From Plantago elongata (taxonomy: Eukaryota > Streptophyta > Magnoliopsida > Lamiales > Plantaginaceae), in contig JAYMSP010000205.1 of NCBI GenBank assembly GCA_036897095.1, positions 1 through 64,000 of the forward strand: a stretch of DNA of 64,000 nucleotides, read 5' to 3'. Below are positions 49,111-60,830 of this stretch, one piece after another. Position numbers and translations under genes: made by a program. How positions within the stretch are numbered: the first letter of the stretch is position 1; every line of letters starts with the position of its first letter. Below the pieces are notes generated by a model. It was not told the origin of the DNA and did not search any database. It saw only the letters and a list, made by a program, of their open reading frames with translations.

Positions 49111-49160
49111 CACGTGTCCTTTCTTCAATCCCAAATTTCGAAAATCACAACCTCTATATA
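49111..49160 (+). promoter_or_regulatory. ABRE/G-box and TATA box of the U-box gene
   Basis: CACGTGTC at 49111-49118 joins a G-box with the ABA-response core ACGTGTC. CTATATATTA with its TATA core at 49155-49160 follows at normal distance. The start codon is 159 bp after the TATA box, with a CA-rich leader between. This suits ABA- or drought-induced expression, as known for PUB18/PUB19 in Arabidopsis; induction here is inference. Confidence 0.55.
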
Positions 49161-49318
49161 TTACCCACAAAACTTCCAAAATAAAAAACAAACACAACAC
49201 ATTTCACACACAAACCACCAAATTTGAAACATTTTACACTTTCACTCCATAAAAACTTCATTTCCTTTCTTCCTTCACTTTTCTTGTATATTTCCTCTTG
49301 TATCATTCCTGTAAACCA

Positions 49319-51358
49319 ATGATAAACAACAGCAACGAATTTACCCGCCGGATTTTGAATTTTCCGGCAGTTCGTCCATGCGAATCTGTTTCTTTCTCCA
49401 CCCTTCTCAACTCACTCATCACCTTAGGCCACACCATATGCACCTTCAAATCAGCCACCTTTTTCACCAACAAGACAAATGCAAGAGCCACGATCCGTTT
49501 GATCGAAACTCTCGTTGTTTTTCTTGAAGAAATTCGAAATGGGTTTGCAAAACCAGATGAATCCATGTTGCTAAGCTTCTCTGAGCTCCATTTCACCTTC
49601 CAGAAGGTGCATTTCCTCTTGGAGGACTGTGCTAGAGGGGATGCGAGGTTGTGGATGTTGTCGAAATCGGAGCTAGTCGCGACGCATTTTCGGGTTTTTA
49701 TCAGGGCTATTGGGGTAGCTTTGGATGTCCTGCCTGTGATGGAGTCGGATGAGGTGGAAGAGTTGGTGGATTTGGTGAGGAAGCAGGCTTTGACAGGGAG
49801 GTTTGAGGTGGAGAAGGATGATGTTCGGGTTTGGAGACGGGTTGTTCGGGTTTTCGATCAGTTTGAGAAAGGGGTTGCTCCGGAATCTGTTGATTTGGAG
49901 AGGGTTGTTGAGTATTTGGGGATTGGTAGCTGGTATGAGTGCAATAGACAAGTTAGGTTCTTGGAGAGTGAGATTGGGGTTGAGTTTTCTGATGATGTGA
50001 AAAGGGATGTGGGATTTCTTAGTAGTTTGATGGCGTTCATGGTTTATTGTAGATGTACTATTTGCGAAAATGACTCTGTCACTAATGGGAAGGTTCAGGG
50101 GTGGAGTCATGAGGTGGTGATCATGGGGCTGAACCCTGATGATTTCAGATGTCCAATCTCTTTGGAAATCATGACTGATCCTGTTACTTTGTCGACTGGT
50201 CACACGTATGAACGGTCTTCGATTCTGAAATGGTTCGGGTCTGGTAACCACACTTGTCCCAAAACAGGTGAGCGGTTGATCTGCATAGATCTGGTCCCAA
50301 ATCTGGCAGTGAAGCAGCTCATTAAGCAGTACTGTCATGAAAATGGAATCCCATTTCCTGAAGCGGGAGGGCAGAGCCGTGACGTGAGGAAGTCATTAAC
50401 TGGTGCAGGTAGTATTGCAGCTGAGCAAGCCATGACACTGCTTGCTAATTTTCTTGTTGGCAGTCTTGTGGCTGGAGAGAATGATGAACGGTGCAAAGCC
50501 GCTTTTGAGATTCGTCTCCTCACCAAAACAAGTGTTTTTAACCGGTCTTGTTTGGTTGAAGCTGATGCTATTCAGCCTCTCCTGGGCATGCTCTGTGTAA
50601 ACAATCCGATAGCTCAAGAGCACGCTATGGCTGCCCTGCTTAATCTCTCAAAGTACTCGAGAAGCAAAAGAATCATCGTTGAGAGTGGCGGGCTGGATCT
50701 CATACTAGATCTTTTGAACAACGGTTTAAAGATCGAAGCTCGTCAGCACGCAGCTGGTGCATTATTCTATCTTGCTTCTGTTGAAGAGTACCGAATCAAA
50801 ATCGGGAGACTCCCGGGTTCTATTTCGGGGCTTCTGGACCTGATACAAAATGGGCCAGGCCGTGCCAAGAAGAACGCATTGGTTTCTATCTTGGGGCTTC
50901 TTCTGTACCCCGAGAACCACTGGCGGATTCTATCCTCCGGGTTGGTCCCATTGTTGGTGGATCTATTGAAATCTTCGGAAATTGACGAGCTCATAACTGA
51001 TTCACTTGCCGTATTAGCCACACTCGCCGAGAAACTTGAAGGGGCAATGGCTATTGTCAGTGCTGGAGCTCTGCCTGTAATTATCCAAGTTCTGTGCTCT
51101 TCAGGATCAAGAGCGACGAATGAGTACTGCGTCACACTGTTGCTATCTTTGTGTATGAACGACGGAGCTGATGTGGTTCCAGTTTTAGTAAGGAACCCAT
51201 CACTTATGGTGATTTTGTATTCACTACTCACCGGGGGAACGTCTCGTTCAAGCAAGAAAGCCAGCTCACTCATCAGAATCCTCCATGCCTACAATGAAAA
51301 GAGCTCTTCCGGATTGATGGGTCGTCGTCCTCAAGAACACTTTGTTCATGTGTGGTAA
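49319..51358 (+). CDS. PUB19: U-box/ARM-repeat E3 ubiquitin ligase, PUB18/PUB19-like
   Basis: It transfers ubiquitin from an E2 to target proteins. Arabidopsis PUB18 and PUB19 act in ABA and drought responses and in exocyst turnover. One intronless frame of 679 codons (family about 690). The start is the ATG at 49319, since the codons before it lack an ATG. Residues 1-240 are the helical U-box N-terminal domain. The U-box at 273-346 opens PDDFRCPISLEIMTDPVTL and contains GHTYERSSILKWF and CPKTGERL. Armadillo-type repeats follow from about 385 to 650, for example AQEHAMAALLNLSKY and ARQHAAGALFYLASVEEY. No lesion is seen. The promoter has an ABRE. PUB18 or PUB19 cannot be told apart from sequence memory alone. 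Confidence 0.95.
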   Translation: MINNSNEFTRRILNFPAVRPCESVSFSTLLNSLITLGHTICTFKSATFFTNKTNARATIRLIETLVVFLEEIRNGFAKPDESMLLSFSELHFTFQKVHFLLEDCARGDARLWMLSKSELVATHFRVFIRAIGVALDVLPVMESDEVEELVDLVRKQALTGRFEVEKDDVRVWRRVVRVFDQFEKGVAPESVDLERVVEYLGIGSWYECNRQVRFLESEIGVEFSDDVKRDVGFLSSLMAFMVYCRCTICENDSVTNGKVQGWSHEVVIMGLNPDDFRCPISLEIMTDPVTLSTGHTYERSSILKWFGSGNHTCPKTGERLICIDLVPNLAVKQLIKQYCHENGIPFPEAGGQSRDVRKSLTGAGSIAAEQAMTLLANFLVGSLVAGENDERCKAAFEIRLLTKTSVFNRSCLVEADAIQPLLGMLCVNNPIAQEHAMAALLNLSKYSRSKRIIVESGGLDLILDLLNNGLKIEARQHAAGALFYLASVEEYRIKIGRLPGSISGLLDLIQNGPGRAKKNALVSILGLLLYPENHWRILSSGLVPLLVDLLKSSEIDELITDSLAVLATLAEKLEGAMAIVSAGALPVIIQVLCSSGSRATNEYCVTLLLSLCMNDGADVVPVLVRNPSLMVILYSLLTGGTSRSSKKASSLIRILHAYNEKSSSGLMGRRPQEHFVHVW

Positions 51359-52653
51359 TCAATTTTTAGGTATTACCACTACATGTATTATATATACACA
51401 CAAGCATCTGCATGTACATACAATTGTGTAGGATGCTTGTCCTGTGAATGTTTTTTTTTGCTCATCTTTTTTTACTTGGATGATTTCTGTTGTGACTGAA
51501 AGCTCAGTTTTTGTAAGGGCCAGTCACAGATGATGCTTCTGTGTTTTTGTTGAAGCACTCTGCAGAATTTGTTGTGGTATGATTGTATCAAAATCGATTC
51601 TTTTGTTCTTAATGTGAAATATCCTTGCAGTGTATAGATCTTTAGTTATTCAAAACTTTAACTGGGTGACCAATATAAGCTTGCATAACTGGTAGAATTT
51701 GAGGTTTGTGGCAGGCATGGTTAATGGTTTTATATCTTTGAAATGCACATCGAAGACAACATAACCTTCTTGATTTTTCAGCACATCGTGATGAAATTCG
51801 AACCCTTTTTGTCCGAAGCTTTTATTGAAATGTCTCAGAAACATCTCAGGAATCTGAAACATATAAACCGGAGATTAAATTTACAGTTTCTCTTACACCT
51901 CCTATTCTTACTCCCGAATTATTTTTACTGGAGAGGGTGCAGAAGTGCGAACAGTGATAAATCACAATCTCATTTTTCATTACCACCAGGAATTGCTTAG
52001 CATAGAGTAATATTCCTGTACAGTTTGAATGGACAAATGTCCTACAGTAGTTGTTTACGCTATTTTGGTCCATATACAAAGTTACATGAGAATTACTCTG
52101 TTTTACCTGGCTTGATGATAATAAATGAGTACATATAACAACAGCAGATAATGTTTTTCCAGTGATGAGAAATCTATCCTAATTTAGTTTGTGTTACTAC
52201 TGCCACGAGATGCCACTATCCCGCACCAAGAAAGGTATGTACAAAATCCGCATGAGAATTACTCTGTTTTAAATGTGCTATTCACCTTGTGCATATTACA
52301 AAGTATAGGATCATAGATCTAGGCAACCCATGGGTTAAAATTTTGACAGTATATAGCTAATTAGCCATCTGTGTTCCGTTTTTCCCCAATGCACCTTTGT
52401 GAAAAGGTCACCAGGAAAAAGAAAAAACATGGGGAAGTTACAAACATACTCGATTATTGTGTGTTGCACTTGCTGCACCTAAGCAGCTAAGCTTATCCGG
52501 TGAAGAATAAAGATAGTGACATAAAAGATTCATTACTAAATCCAAAGAAGAAACAGAAAAAGAAAAGCGGAGCAAAAGAAGAAAAAAAAAGACAGGCCTG
52601 TCGTGTCTTCACAACTGGGGTTTTCATGCACAAAATTACGCTCTGCAATTAGC
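51359..52653. other. Convergent 3' regions of the U-box gene and RBM25
   Basis: The first 250-300 bases are the likely U-box gene 3' UTR, and the last 100-200 the RBM25 3' UTR. Between them are only short open frames without resemblance. A 19-base word ATGAGAATTACTCTGTTTT occurs twice (about 52086 and 52252). Confidence 0.5.
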
Positions 52654-55600
52654 TCAGGTCCTCGACTTCATTGCTAACCCGTTCTCTACTCTCTTAATTT
52701 CAAAGATGAGCATTCTCCACATCTTCAGCACAAACATCTCGGCCTCATCATCCAATATAGTCTGTAGTCTTTCAAGCATCTCACCTGCATCGGCATGTTC
52801 TTGGGTGCTTGACACAATGTAGTCCACAAGTGTAACTTCTTCCTCTCCCAAATACTCGGTGATCTTCTTAGATATCCAGGGTCTCATTTTTTCGTGCAGT
52901 GAATTCTGTTGAGAACAAATAAACACAATATCAGTCGTAAAACTGTAGGTTATACAAGTACCAAGACAGAGTTTATAATTCAAAAGAGCTGCTTAATGCA
53001 CCAATGACCCCAATTAGAAATAATTTGACCAATTAACAGAAGATTTATCAATCTATAGAGCTAATTAGATTGATAGAGAGACACAGTCTTCCAGGATAAG
53101 AAACATACTACTATTTCATAGTGTATAGTACTACTAATATTCTAGTAAAAAGTTATTTGGTTTGAAGGATGCCCTACAATTCATAGCATAATCAATCATA
53201 GTAGAAACTCCGGTTTGTGTACATTAAACATTTATGTTCATTAAGAGGCCTAAGTTAAATATATCTTCAAATAGCAATATAGAATCATCAGATATGCCTT
53301 TCTAATATATTCTTGTCAAACTGAGTCCCGTCCGTAATGATTTTTAAACCCACTGTCTGAGAATCATATGTCATGCTGTAACAAGCAAACAAAACTATAT
53401 AATGACAGTTAGCTAGGATGCATATAAAAAGAAGAGCCTGAGAATGGATGTCATGGTTACCTGATCATAGACCCCCCAATTTATCACGTACGAAAACAAC
53501 TCATCTTTGGTCTTCGGGATTGTATCAATCAACTGCTTTGCATCCAGAAGCTTTTGCGTTTCTTGTGTTTTTGTTTTATTAGACCTCTCCCTGTCAGAAC
53601 TATCCTTTTTGCTCTCCTCACGGATGCTATTATTCTCTTCTGCATGCCTACTTCGATCTCTGTGGCTAGATCTATCATGAGATCGTCTGACTTTCTCCTT
53701 TTCTACATCTGCTTTCTCTTCTTTAGCATTCGCAGACGACATGCGCTTAGAATATTCAGACGCTGGAATGTTGGTGGATGGGCCTTCAGGGGTAGAAGGT
53801 TGGATTCTTTCATGTTCCTCAGTTGTGTAGTCAATTGGAACCAGCGGTCTCATCTTCTTATCCTTGTGAGCATCCTCGTCTTCGTCCTCCTTAAATACAG
53901 AAGGGACCGCAGCTCGTTTTCCAGACCCTGAAAGACCAAATCCCAACTTTCTAGTGGGTGCATTACTATTTTGCCTTGTATCTATCGGATTAGATAAAGT
54001 ATCAGATTCGTCATTAACACCGTTGTTCATAACTTCTTCACCTGCTATTTACAAAAGAAACATTTTAAATACAAAAACAAGATAGGGGATAAGAGAACAC
54101 TGAATCATAAATTCAATTAAACGATTCACCTTCATAAGTCTCATGACTTGGTTTGTGGTTAATGGTCTGATCAACAGCATTATCCTGGTTCCCAAAGCTG
54201 GTATCGTTTGGCAAATCAGCTTTCTCATATCCATTAGCTGGTTGACTAGATGCAACAGTTGATGCTTCATGAAGATTCTTCTGCTTTTCTTCCTCGGCAA
54301 TCATTTTAGCTTCAGCAATTTCTTCCTCCTCCCTTAATCTGTCAGTCAAGTCATCATCCTTCTCCCTTTCCCTCCGTCTCCTCTCCTCATCACTAGTCTT
54401 ATATTTCCTCTTTTTACTATATCCATCATCAATATCATGCTCCTGATCCATAATTCCCCACTTCCTTTCCTGGGCCTTTTCTTTCTCTCTTTCTCGCTCT
54501 CTCTTCCGCCTATGCTCCCTTTCTCTCTCCTTTGCTTCCCACTCTTTTTCACGCACCTTGTATCTCCTTTCATCTTCCCGGCTTTTGTATTCTCTCTCCT
54601 TCTCCCTCCTGGATCTTTCTTGCTCCCTCTCTCGCTCATATCTTTCAAGTTCCCGTTCTTTATCTTTTTTTGTGTCACGGTCTCGGTCTCTTGACCTATC
54701 ATTCCTTCTACTCCTATCAGGTGAACCAGGTTCGTTTTTGTCATTTTCACTTGACAGTTTACTTTCAGCTGTCCTTTCATCTTCTTTTTTGTCTTCCACA
54801 TCTGAAATAAGAAAAGGAGATATTTTACTGGTGCTAATTGAATTGTAAAAGGGATGGCTCAATGAGACAATTCATGACTAAACCCTTAAACAAATGTCAT
54901 TGAAGGGTGGTAAAAGGAGCACATTTACATCCTCACAAAAGGAGTACTAACCATTCTTTGCAACATCACCACCCGATTCCCTATCCCTGGACTCAGATCG
55001 CTGTTCTGAGCTTGATTTTCCAGGACCATCAGTGGATAGGCGTGGAGGTGGCGGAGGAGGGGGTAGAGGCTTGCTTATTAACCTCTCCTCTAATATACCT
55101 GTAAGCTTCTCAAGAGCCTCACGGTCTGCTTGCCTGTCCTCATCAGTGACAAGACCCAAACTGTTCTCCTTGTTAGGGGCATCACTTTCATCCTTCTTCG
55201 GTTCATCCAAGGCAGGCTTCGTAGATTCCTCAAGGGACGCTCCGACTTCCTTTGTATCAACACCTGCTGCACTTGGCTCTTGCTTATCAGTACCTTCTGT
55301 TTCTGATACTTTGGCAAGTTTTGAACTCTCCACCTTCTTCTCCACAAAACGTTCCAAATATTCCCGGGTTGCTTGGTTAACATTTAACTGCAGATTTGTC
55401 AAGTCCAATAGGTATCAGTCAGATGAACATTTCTCATACATCTTGAAGGTTGATAGAAAGGGAGGCTTAAAAAAGTATGGGTAACTCCAGAATAACAAAT
55501 GATCACGAGTCTAAGGGAGCATTAAGACAATCCTGTGTAAAGATAGTATATTAATAACCATATGGATAAAGAATTAATGAACGATGATACAATGGCTACT

Positions 55601-57886
55601 GTGATCACCATCGGACTAAACTCAAGATCCAAGGCACTGTGTGTCATCTTGTGATAACATAGTTGCCATTATACTTAGAAAGATCATTGAAAAAGGCCCA
55701 GTGACAATGCATAAGGAAACTAGAAGAATGTGACATTACCATAAGTTCTTGTCCATCGACACTCAGTTTATTGAGTAACCTTAGCGCACGGAGAACTCCT
55801 TCAGCAGACTCAAATTCGCAAAATCCAAAGCCTTTTAGAGTTCCGGCAGGATCTTGAGGACGTTTCCAACTCTTCACGGGCCCACAGAGCTTCAAAAAAA
55901 AATGTAATTGTTGAAATAGATCACCCTTTTCAGACAGGCAACAGAGTAGATAGGATGCAAAATAAAACCGACTTGAATAGAAGCAATCAAAATGGAGCGT
56001 ACCTGCAGGAGAGAAAGCATAAAATCATTCTCTGCAGTTGATGATATCTTTCCAACATAAACAGTCGTTTGTGGCTTCTCTACCACACTCGGGACAGCAG
56101 CTGTAGGCGGCCTAACAACAGGTGGCATAATTGGTCCTCGGATTCCTATAAATGGAGGGCGTGCAAGCGGAGGCATAACACCGAGTAATGGTCTTGGAGG
56201 AAATCCAGGTCGATTCATTGGCGCATAAGGTGAAGGATAACGAGGGACTCCTGCATAATTGGACAAAAGCATCTATGCAAATTTGTCAGAGCTTGCTAAG
56301 AATATCAAATTTCATCTTCCATTATAGTGGAAACATAAATGGTGCAGCAAGTAAATCAGCTGGTATTGCGAAAAAAAGTATAACAAGCAATAAGTGATTG
56401 CAGCACAGGTATGAAAAACTCACCAGCTGAACATATAACCTGAATGGAAATCAAATCAAAATAGCAGCATTGGGGTTCGTAACAACTAACAACAATACAT
56501 GAACTAGCCATACCTTATGCTTCCACTTGGGAGCTAGAAAGCTCGTCAGAATTACCCCAATTCTGGGCACCGGGTGAGGTAAGTTTAACTTGGAAAGTGA
56601 GATGAGACAACACTTCTCACTCATAATACATGCAATTGAGGACACCAGACCATAACTTAATGGTCTACAGATTCAGATCACTTCTCAGGAAAGATTTTAA
56701 TCATGATCGAGCATGACAGATGTCTTAGGTAGATAATAAGTGCAAAAGAACTAGAACCAAATTAATGATTAAGGAGATGTGATACCTTCAAAGACAAAGG
56801 CATAGCCGCACTCAACTGTTGTCGGCAATTAAAACTTTGAACCCCATAAATGGGCTATAGATATTTATCTCTACAGAAAAATACCCTAGTTGTCAACATA
56901 CGAAAACCACAAGTGGAATCATGAAAAGAAAGTCTTTCAACCCACTAAATTTTTACCCTCCCCAGGCCCAAACCAGTTGTCGCCCTCTCTTATGCATTAG
57001 ACAGAGTAAATGTACTAGTAGTATATTTTCAAAGCGTGGAATAGAAATAAGCAAATAAAGTGGACGCATACCAACAAAAACGAAGGAGTTCAGGTGTAGT
57101 CTCTAATGATGCCGTCGAACCTTTCCCAACGTAATCAATCATGAGCACACTGTAGGAGAAAACATCCAGTCATCGATACCCTAATCCAACCAACACATAT
57201 CCCTCCCTACCTACGGACTTTGTCACTCGTACTCAACGCCTCATGAACTCTTCTTTCTTTTTTTATGTACAGTTTACCACTTCCAACCCAATGAAACGTA
57301 ATAATGCAGAGTATAAACTCAATCAGTAAAACAAGCAAGTACCTCAAGAAAGCTACAAACTTTGCAATTAAACAATACTTACAAGTGCAAAAGATCCACC
57401 TTTACGGCCCAATTTCGTAATCCACCAAAGAAATTCAAAATAAAGACATAATTCAGCTGAAATTAAATGATTCGATACAGAGAGAGAGTGAGACAAGAGG
57501 AAGGAAAACCCACCGTGTGGCGGATGCATAACACCTTGGGGCATGTAACCATTGGGCATCGGAGGGTACCTCATCTGCGGCTGACCAGGAAACGGCGGAG
57601 CCACCGCCGAAACTTGCGGTGGGGCGACACTTCCTGGAGGCGGAGCCATCATTACACCAGGAATCGGAGTCTGATACGGACCCGTGACGAATTGAGGAGT
57701 GAGGGGGCGGTATGAAGGTTGTTGGATCGACGGTGGAGGAGGTGTCAAGATTGAAGGAGGCGGCGGAAGGGGATTGAGGGTGGGGCTAGGGTTTGAGGAT
57801 GCTGGATCGGGATTTTGAGGAATCGATGATGGATCTTGTGGATTGGATGTTGCCGGGTTTGGATCGGCAGTGGCTGATTCCGCCAT
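52654..57886 (-). CDS. RBM25: RBM25, RRM/PWI-domain splicing factor
   Basis: A U1-snRNP-associated nuclear protein that regulates 5' splice-site choice and is linked to ABA-responsive splicing in Arabidopsis. Seven exons: 57514-57886, 56003-56250, 55740-55889, 54952-55387, 54130-54801, 53461-54041, 52654-52905, giving 903 residues (about 900 in Arabidopsis). A Pro-rich N-terminus (1-185) precedes an RRM at about 187-260 with TTVYVGKIS and KGFGFCEFES. A Glu/Arg/Asp-rich mixed-charge region with long RERE/EKER runs (about 410-600) suits a nuclear-speckle helix. PTRKLGFGLSGSGKR is a conserved short motif. A PWI domain ends the protein (WISKKITEYLGEEEVTLVDYI, LKMWRMLIFE). The start MAESATADPNPATS is the first ATG of the frame. 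All splice phases agree. Its purine-rich strand creates long antisense open frames that are not genes. Confidence 0.96.
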
Positions 57887-59748
57887 GGTTGGTTGTGGGA
57901 GAAGAGACGATCAGGTGCCTCTGTGCAATCGAATCGAATCAAATAGAATCGAATTTAGAGGAGGTTTGGGATTTCTACTGCGCCCTAAATATCAAGAAAG
58001 ACGAGTCCAATTTTGGGTGAATAGGATTTAGGAGGACATGAGGAGATTAGAGACACCATGGCATGGTCAATGTTTTTTCATATTTTATAACGTAAATTAA
58101 GGTGTCGTAATAACTATTGTTAGTCAATATATTAATCTGACACATATTCATTGTTCCCTATCATACTTAATTATTTTTCCATATTGTACTCTGCTATCAA
58201 TTCCAATCACCCTCAACTACTACTTGTTATTTAAATTTAATTTTTTCGTATATTTTAAAAGATAATAATTAAACACATATTAAATAATTTACAAGAGAAT
58301 TATAATCTTAAAAATTATAATTAGTCACAAATATTCACATTACTCAAAATCAAGGCTGACATAACGAGAAAGTGGACAACATTCATATGAACTCTAAATT
58401 AAAATTCTCCATTTGTTTTAATTTATTTTTTATTATTGATTTTTTTAATCTCTTACTTTGAAGAATATTTTAATTTAATTTAATTTTTTATTTAAATATT
58501 ATTTTGTTAATAGAGGTATTGAATGTATGAAGAATTTTTTTTAATGATATTAAAAGAAATATATTTAGGCTAGGTGGTTAGAGCAACACGTAGAGCAACA
58601 TCTCATACGACACGAGCAACTTTTAATGGCAAGATTTAGTGCAAAAGGTAGTAGATTATTTAATCTCAACCGTTGAAGTTTTGATCCAATGGATTAAAAT
58701 AGGTGATTAATGTTAGTCAAGGCAACACCTGATTGGCGATAGTAGGCCCGATGTTTGTTTTATCTTCACAATAAATTTAGTAGTTGAAAAAATATGTAGT
58801 TATAACTGAGTTGGCACACAATGACACAGATACCTGCATTACCTTTTTTTTACGGTGGTATGACTTTCCTTTTACTCTAATGTTTTGTTGCATGATGTTA
58901 CTGTGATATTTTAAGTCACGGGGTTTTTTAATTAGCGTGATATAATCTATCACAATTTTGTTTGTTGTACACTTATTACATTACTAGAACACATGTTACA
59001 CGCTACGCGTGTGGATCTATGTATTATGGTCTTGTTTTTTTGTTCGCAAAATTATATTTATTCTTCCTCGGTACAATTATGCCAACATTTATGTAAGCTT
59101 ATAATTATTTGCTAATGTCATGAAATTGTAAAATATACATAATAAATTATATTAGAAAGTGTATCATTTTCAATAATAACAAAAAATAATAATGATTATA
59201 TATGTCATAATCTAAAATAATTGTATAAACTTATGATTAATTAAAGTTGGTTAATATTATAACAAAACTTTGATTATGTAAGATTTATGTGTATAAAACA
59301 TTTCTTGTCTTTGTGTAGTCATCGAATTTATTGTAAACGTCCTAAGTGATCGCTCTGATGATTTGAGCCCTCTTGTTGTCCGTGTGAGAAAATGATTGTG
59401 ACAACTATATCCCAACCCTTTATAGCGTTTGGCATTGTGTCTTGTTTATTGTAATTGTAAAGAACAACCTTATAGAAAGAAAAAAATTCCTCTTCAAATA
59501 CATTTCTCAGTAAATCACTCAGTTGCAAAAGCTACTCAAAATCTCGTTTCTAAATCTAAAAAAATACATTTACATGCAGGAACCTGTATATACCAATTAA
59601 TAAAACTAAATAAATCACACAATTATACAAAATAAATACCCACACTCGTATAATAAACACATACAATCTTGAACATATATATCTAATCTTGGAAACAATA
59701 TATGCTTATATTCAAATTTAGACTTTTTTTCTTCAACTAATATTTATT
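57887..59748. other. RBM25 promoter side and AT-rich intergenic sequence
   Basis: About 150 bases of leader and promoter are followed by AT-rich sequence with no supported gene. A patch at 58570-58760 is less AT-rich and includes CTAGGTGGTTAGAGCAAC, vaguely like a tRNA A box, but no B box follows. Confidence 0.5.
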
Positions 59749-59938
59749 GAACTGAACTGAATTGAACTAAGGTATAAATTATAACAAATAAGCAAATATG
59801 AACTGAACTCGATGGAACTTAACTGAAGTAAAGTATAAATTATAACTAAGCAGAGCTAAACTAAAGTTAATGAAATTGAACTGAATTGAGGTAAAGTAAA
59901 AGTTATAACTAAGCATAGATGAACTAAACTGAAATGAT
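59749..59938 (+). repeat. Dispersed TATAAATTATAACTAA / GAACTGAA repeat, tandem copies
   Basis: Three to four units of about 55-60 bases follow one another, each with GAACTGAA-type words, then GTAAAGTATAAATTATAAC and AAGCA(G/T)A. The same word order occurs singly at 11905-11990 and reversed at 63957-64000. Probably a degenerate MITE or its subterminal repeat. Confidence 0.65.
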
Positions 59939-60420
59939 TTTATTTTAAAGAAAACATAGCTTTATTATTGCAAGAATTTGAGAGCATATACATATGCAAC
60001 TATATGATAACATAAATGTATATAATGCATCACAAACTAAAAATAGGGGGTTGTTAAATGCAGGACGCATTTTATTAAACGAAGGATACTTTTCAACATA
60101 TTGTAAAATGTACTTTCAATATTAAAAACATGAAAGTTAGTCCACATATTTATCATATGCTCCGTTTAACCCCACAATACTTCAATTAATCGAAAATAAT
60201 AACATCAAAACGTTACAATATGATACGAGGACAAAAAACTATATAATACATGTATGGATTAGACTATGACAACGATTGTAAATTTTAAGAAGTATATATT
60301 TTTTTTAATTTGATATTTATATTGTTTATAATGATTTTATAGCATTAGAATATTTAAATAAATCAATACTTTACAAAAAATTAACACTGAAATGCCACTT
60401 GAAATTAGAAAAACCCATCT
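59939..60420. other. AT-rich intergenic sequence
   Basis: I see no gene, repeat boundary or signal here. Confidence 0.5.
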
Positions 60421-60830
60421 GGCAGCCCCGAGGGCTGCCGGACAGCCAAGCTCCAGATCGAAGCTTCCTTGTTCCATATTGGAGGATTTCTGGAAAACAT
60501 TTCTCATGAGTTTTGGATGGAGTTAGTTTGTAGGTCATATATTGTTTGATAAGTTTATCTTGACCAATGCTTCTTTCTATCAATTAACAAGATGTTGAGT
60601 CTTGTAATTCTTGCAACTTGTGTTGTCTAAAGGATGTATATGAGCTTCCTTGCTTTGACAAGGAGCTGCCATGCTCCAGATCGGAGGATCTATGGAAAAA
60701 GTTTCTCATGAGTTTTGGATGGAGTGTTTGTAGGTCGTATATTGTTTGATAAGTTTATCTTGACCAATGCTTCTTTCTATCAACAAGATGTCAAGTCTTG
60801 TAATTCTTGCAACTTGTTGTCTAAAGGCTG
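60421..60830. repeat. Tandem duplication of about 200 bp with a leading hairpin
   Basis: A perfect 8-bp hairpin, GGCAGCCC, CGA, GGGCTGCC, at 60421-60439 precedes two direct copies. Copy 1 (60445-60667) and copy 2 (60668-60830) share GCTCCAGATCG at the start, then TTTCTCATGAGTTTTGGATGG, GTTTGATAAGTTTATCTTG and TTGTAATTCTTGCAACTTGT. Copy 2 lacks several short blocks. The GCTCCAGATCGGAG word links it to the repeats at 30560-30800 and 63201-63372. It could be part of a larger transposon, but no coding part is present. Confidence 0.7.

Noticed and set aside
49673-50338. Long minus-strand open frame of 221 codons across the U-box gene
   Set aside because: It is the complement of a strongly conserved coding region with biased third positions. 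The translation has no family resemblance and no start context.
54346-54862. Several long overlapping frames on both strands in the charged region of RBM25
   Set aside because: Purine-rich GAR/AGA repeats lack stop codons in all frames. Only one minus-strand frame continues through the conserved splice phases.
58570-58600. tRNA/SINE A-box-like word CTAGGTGGTTAGAGC
   Set aside because: No B box lies at a suitable distance and there is no tail.
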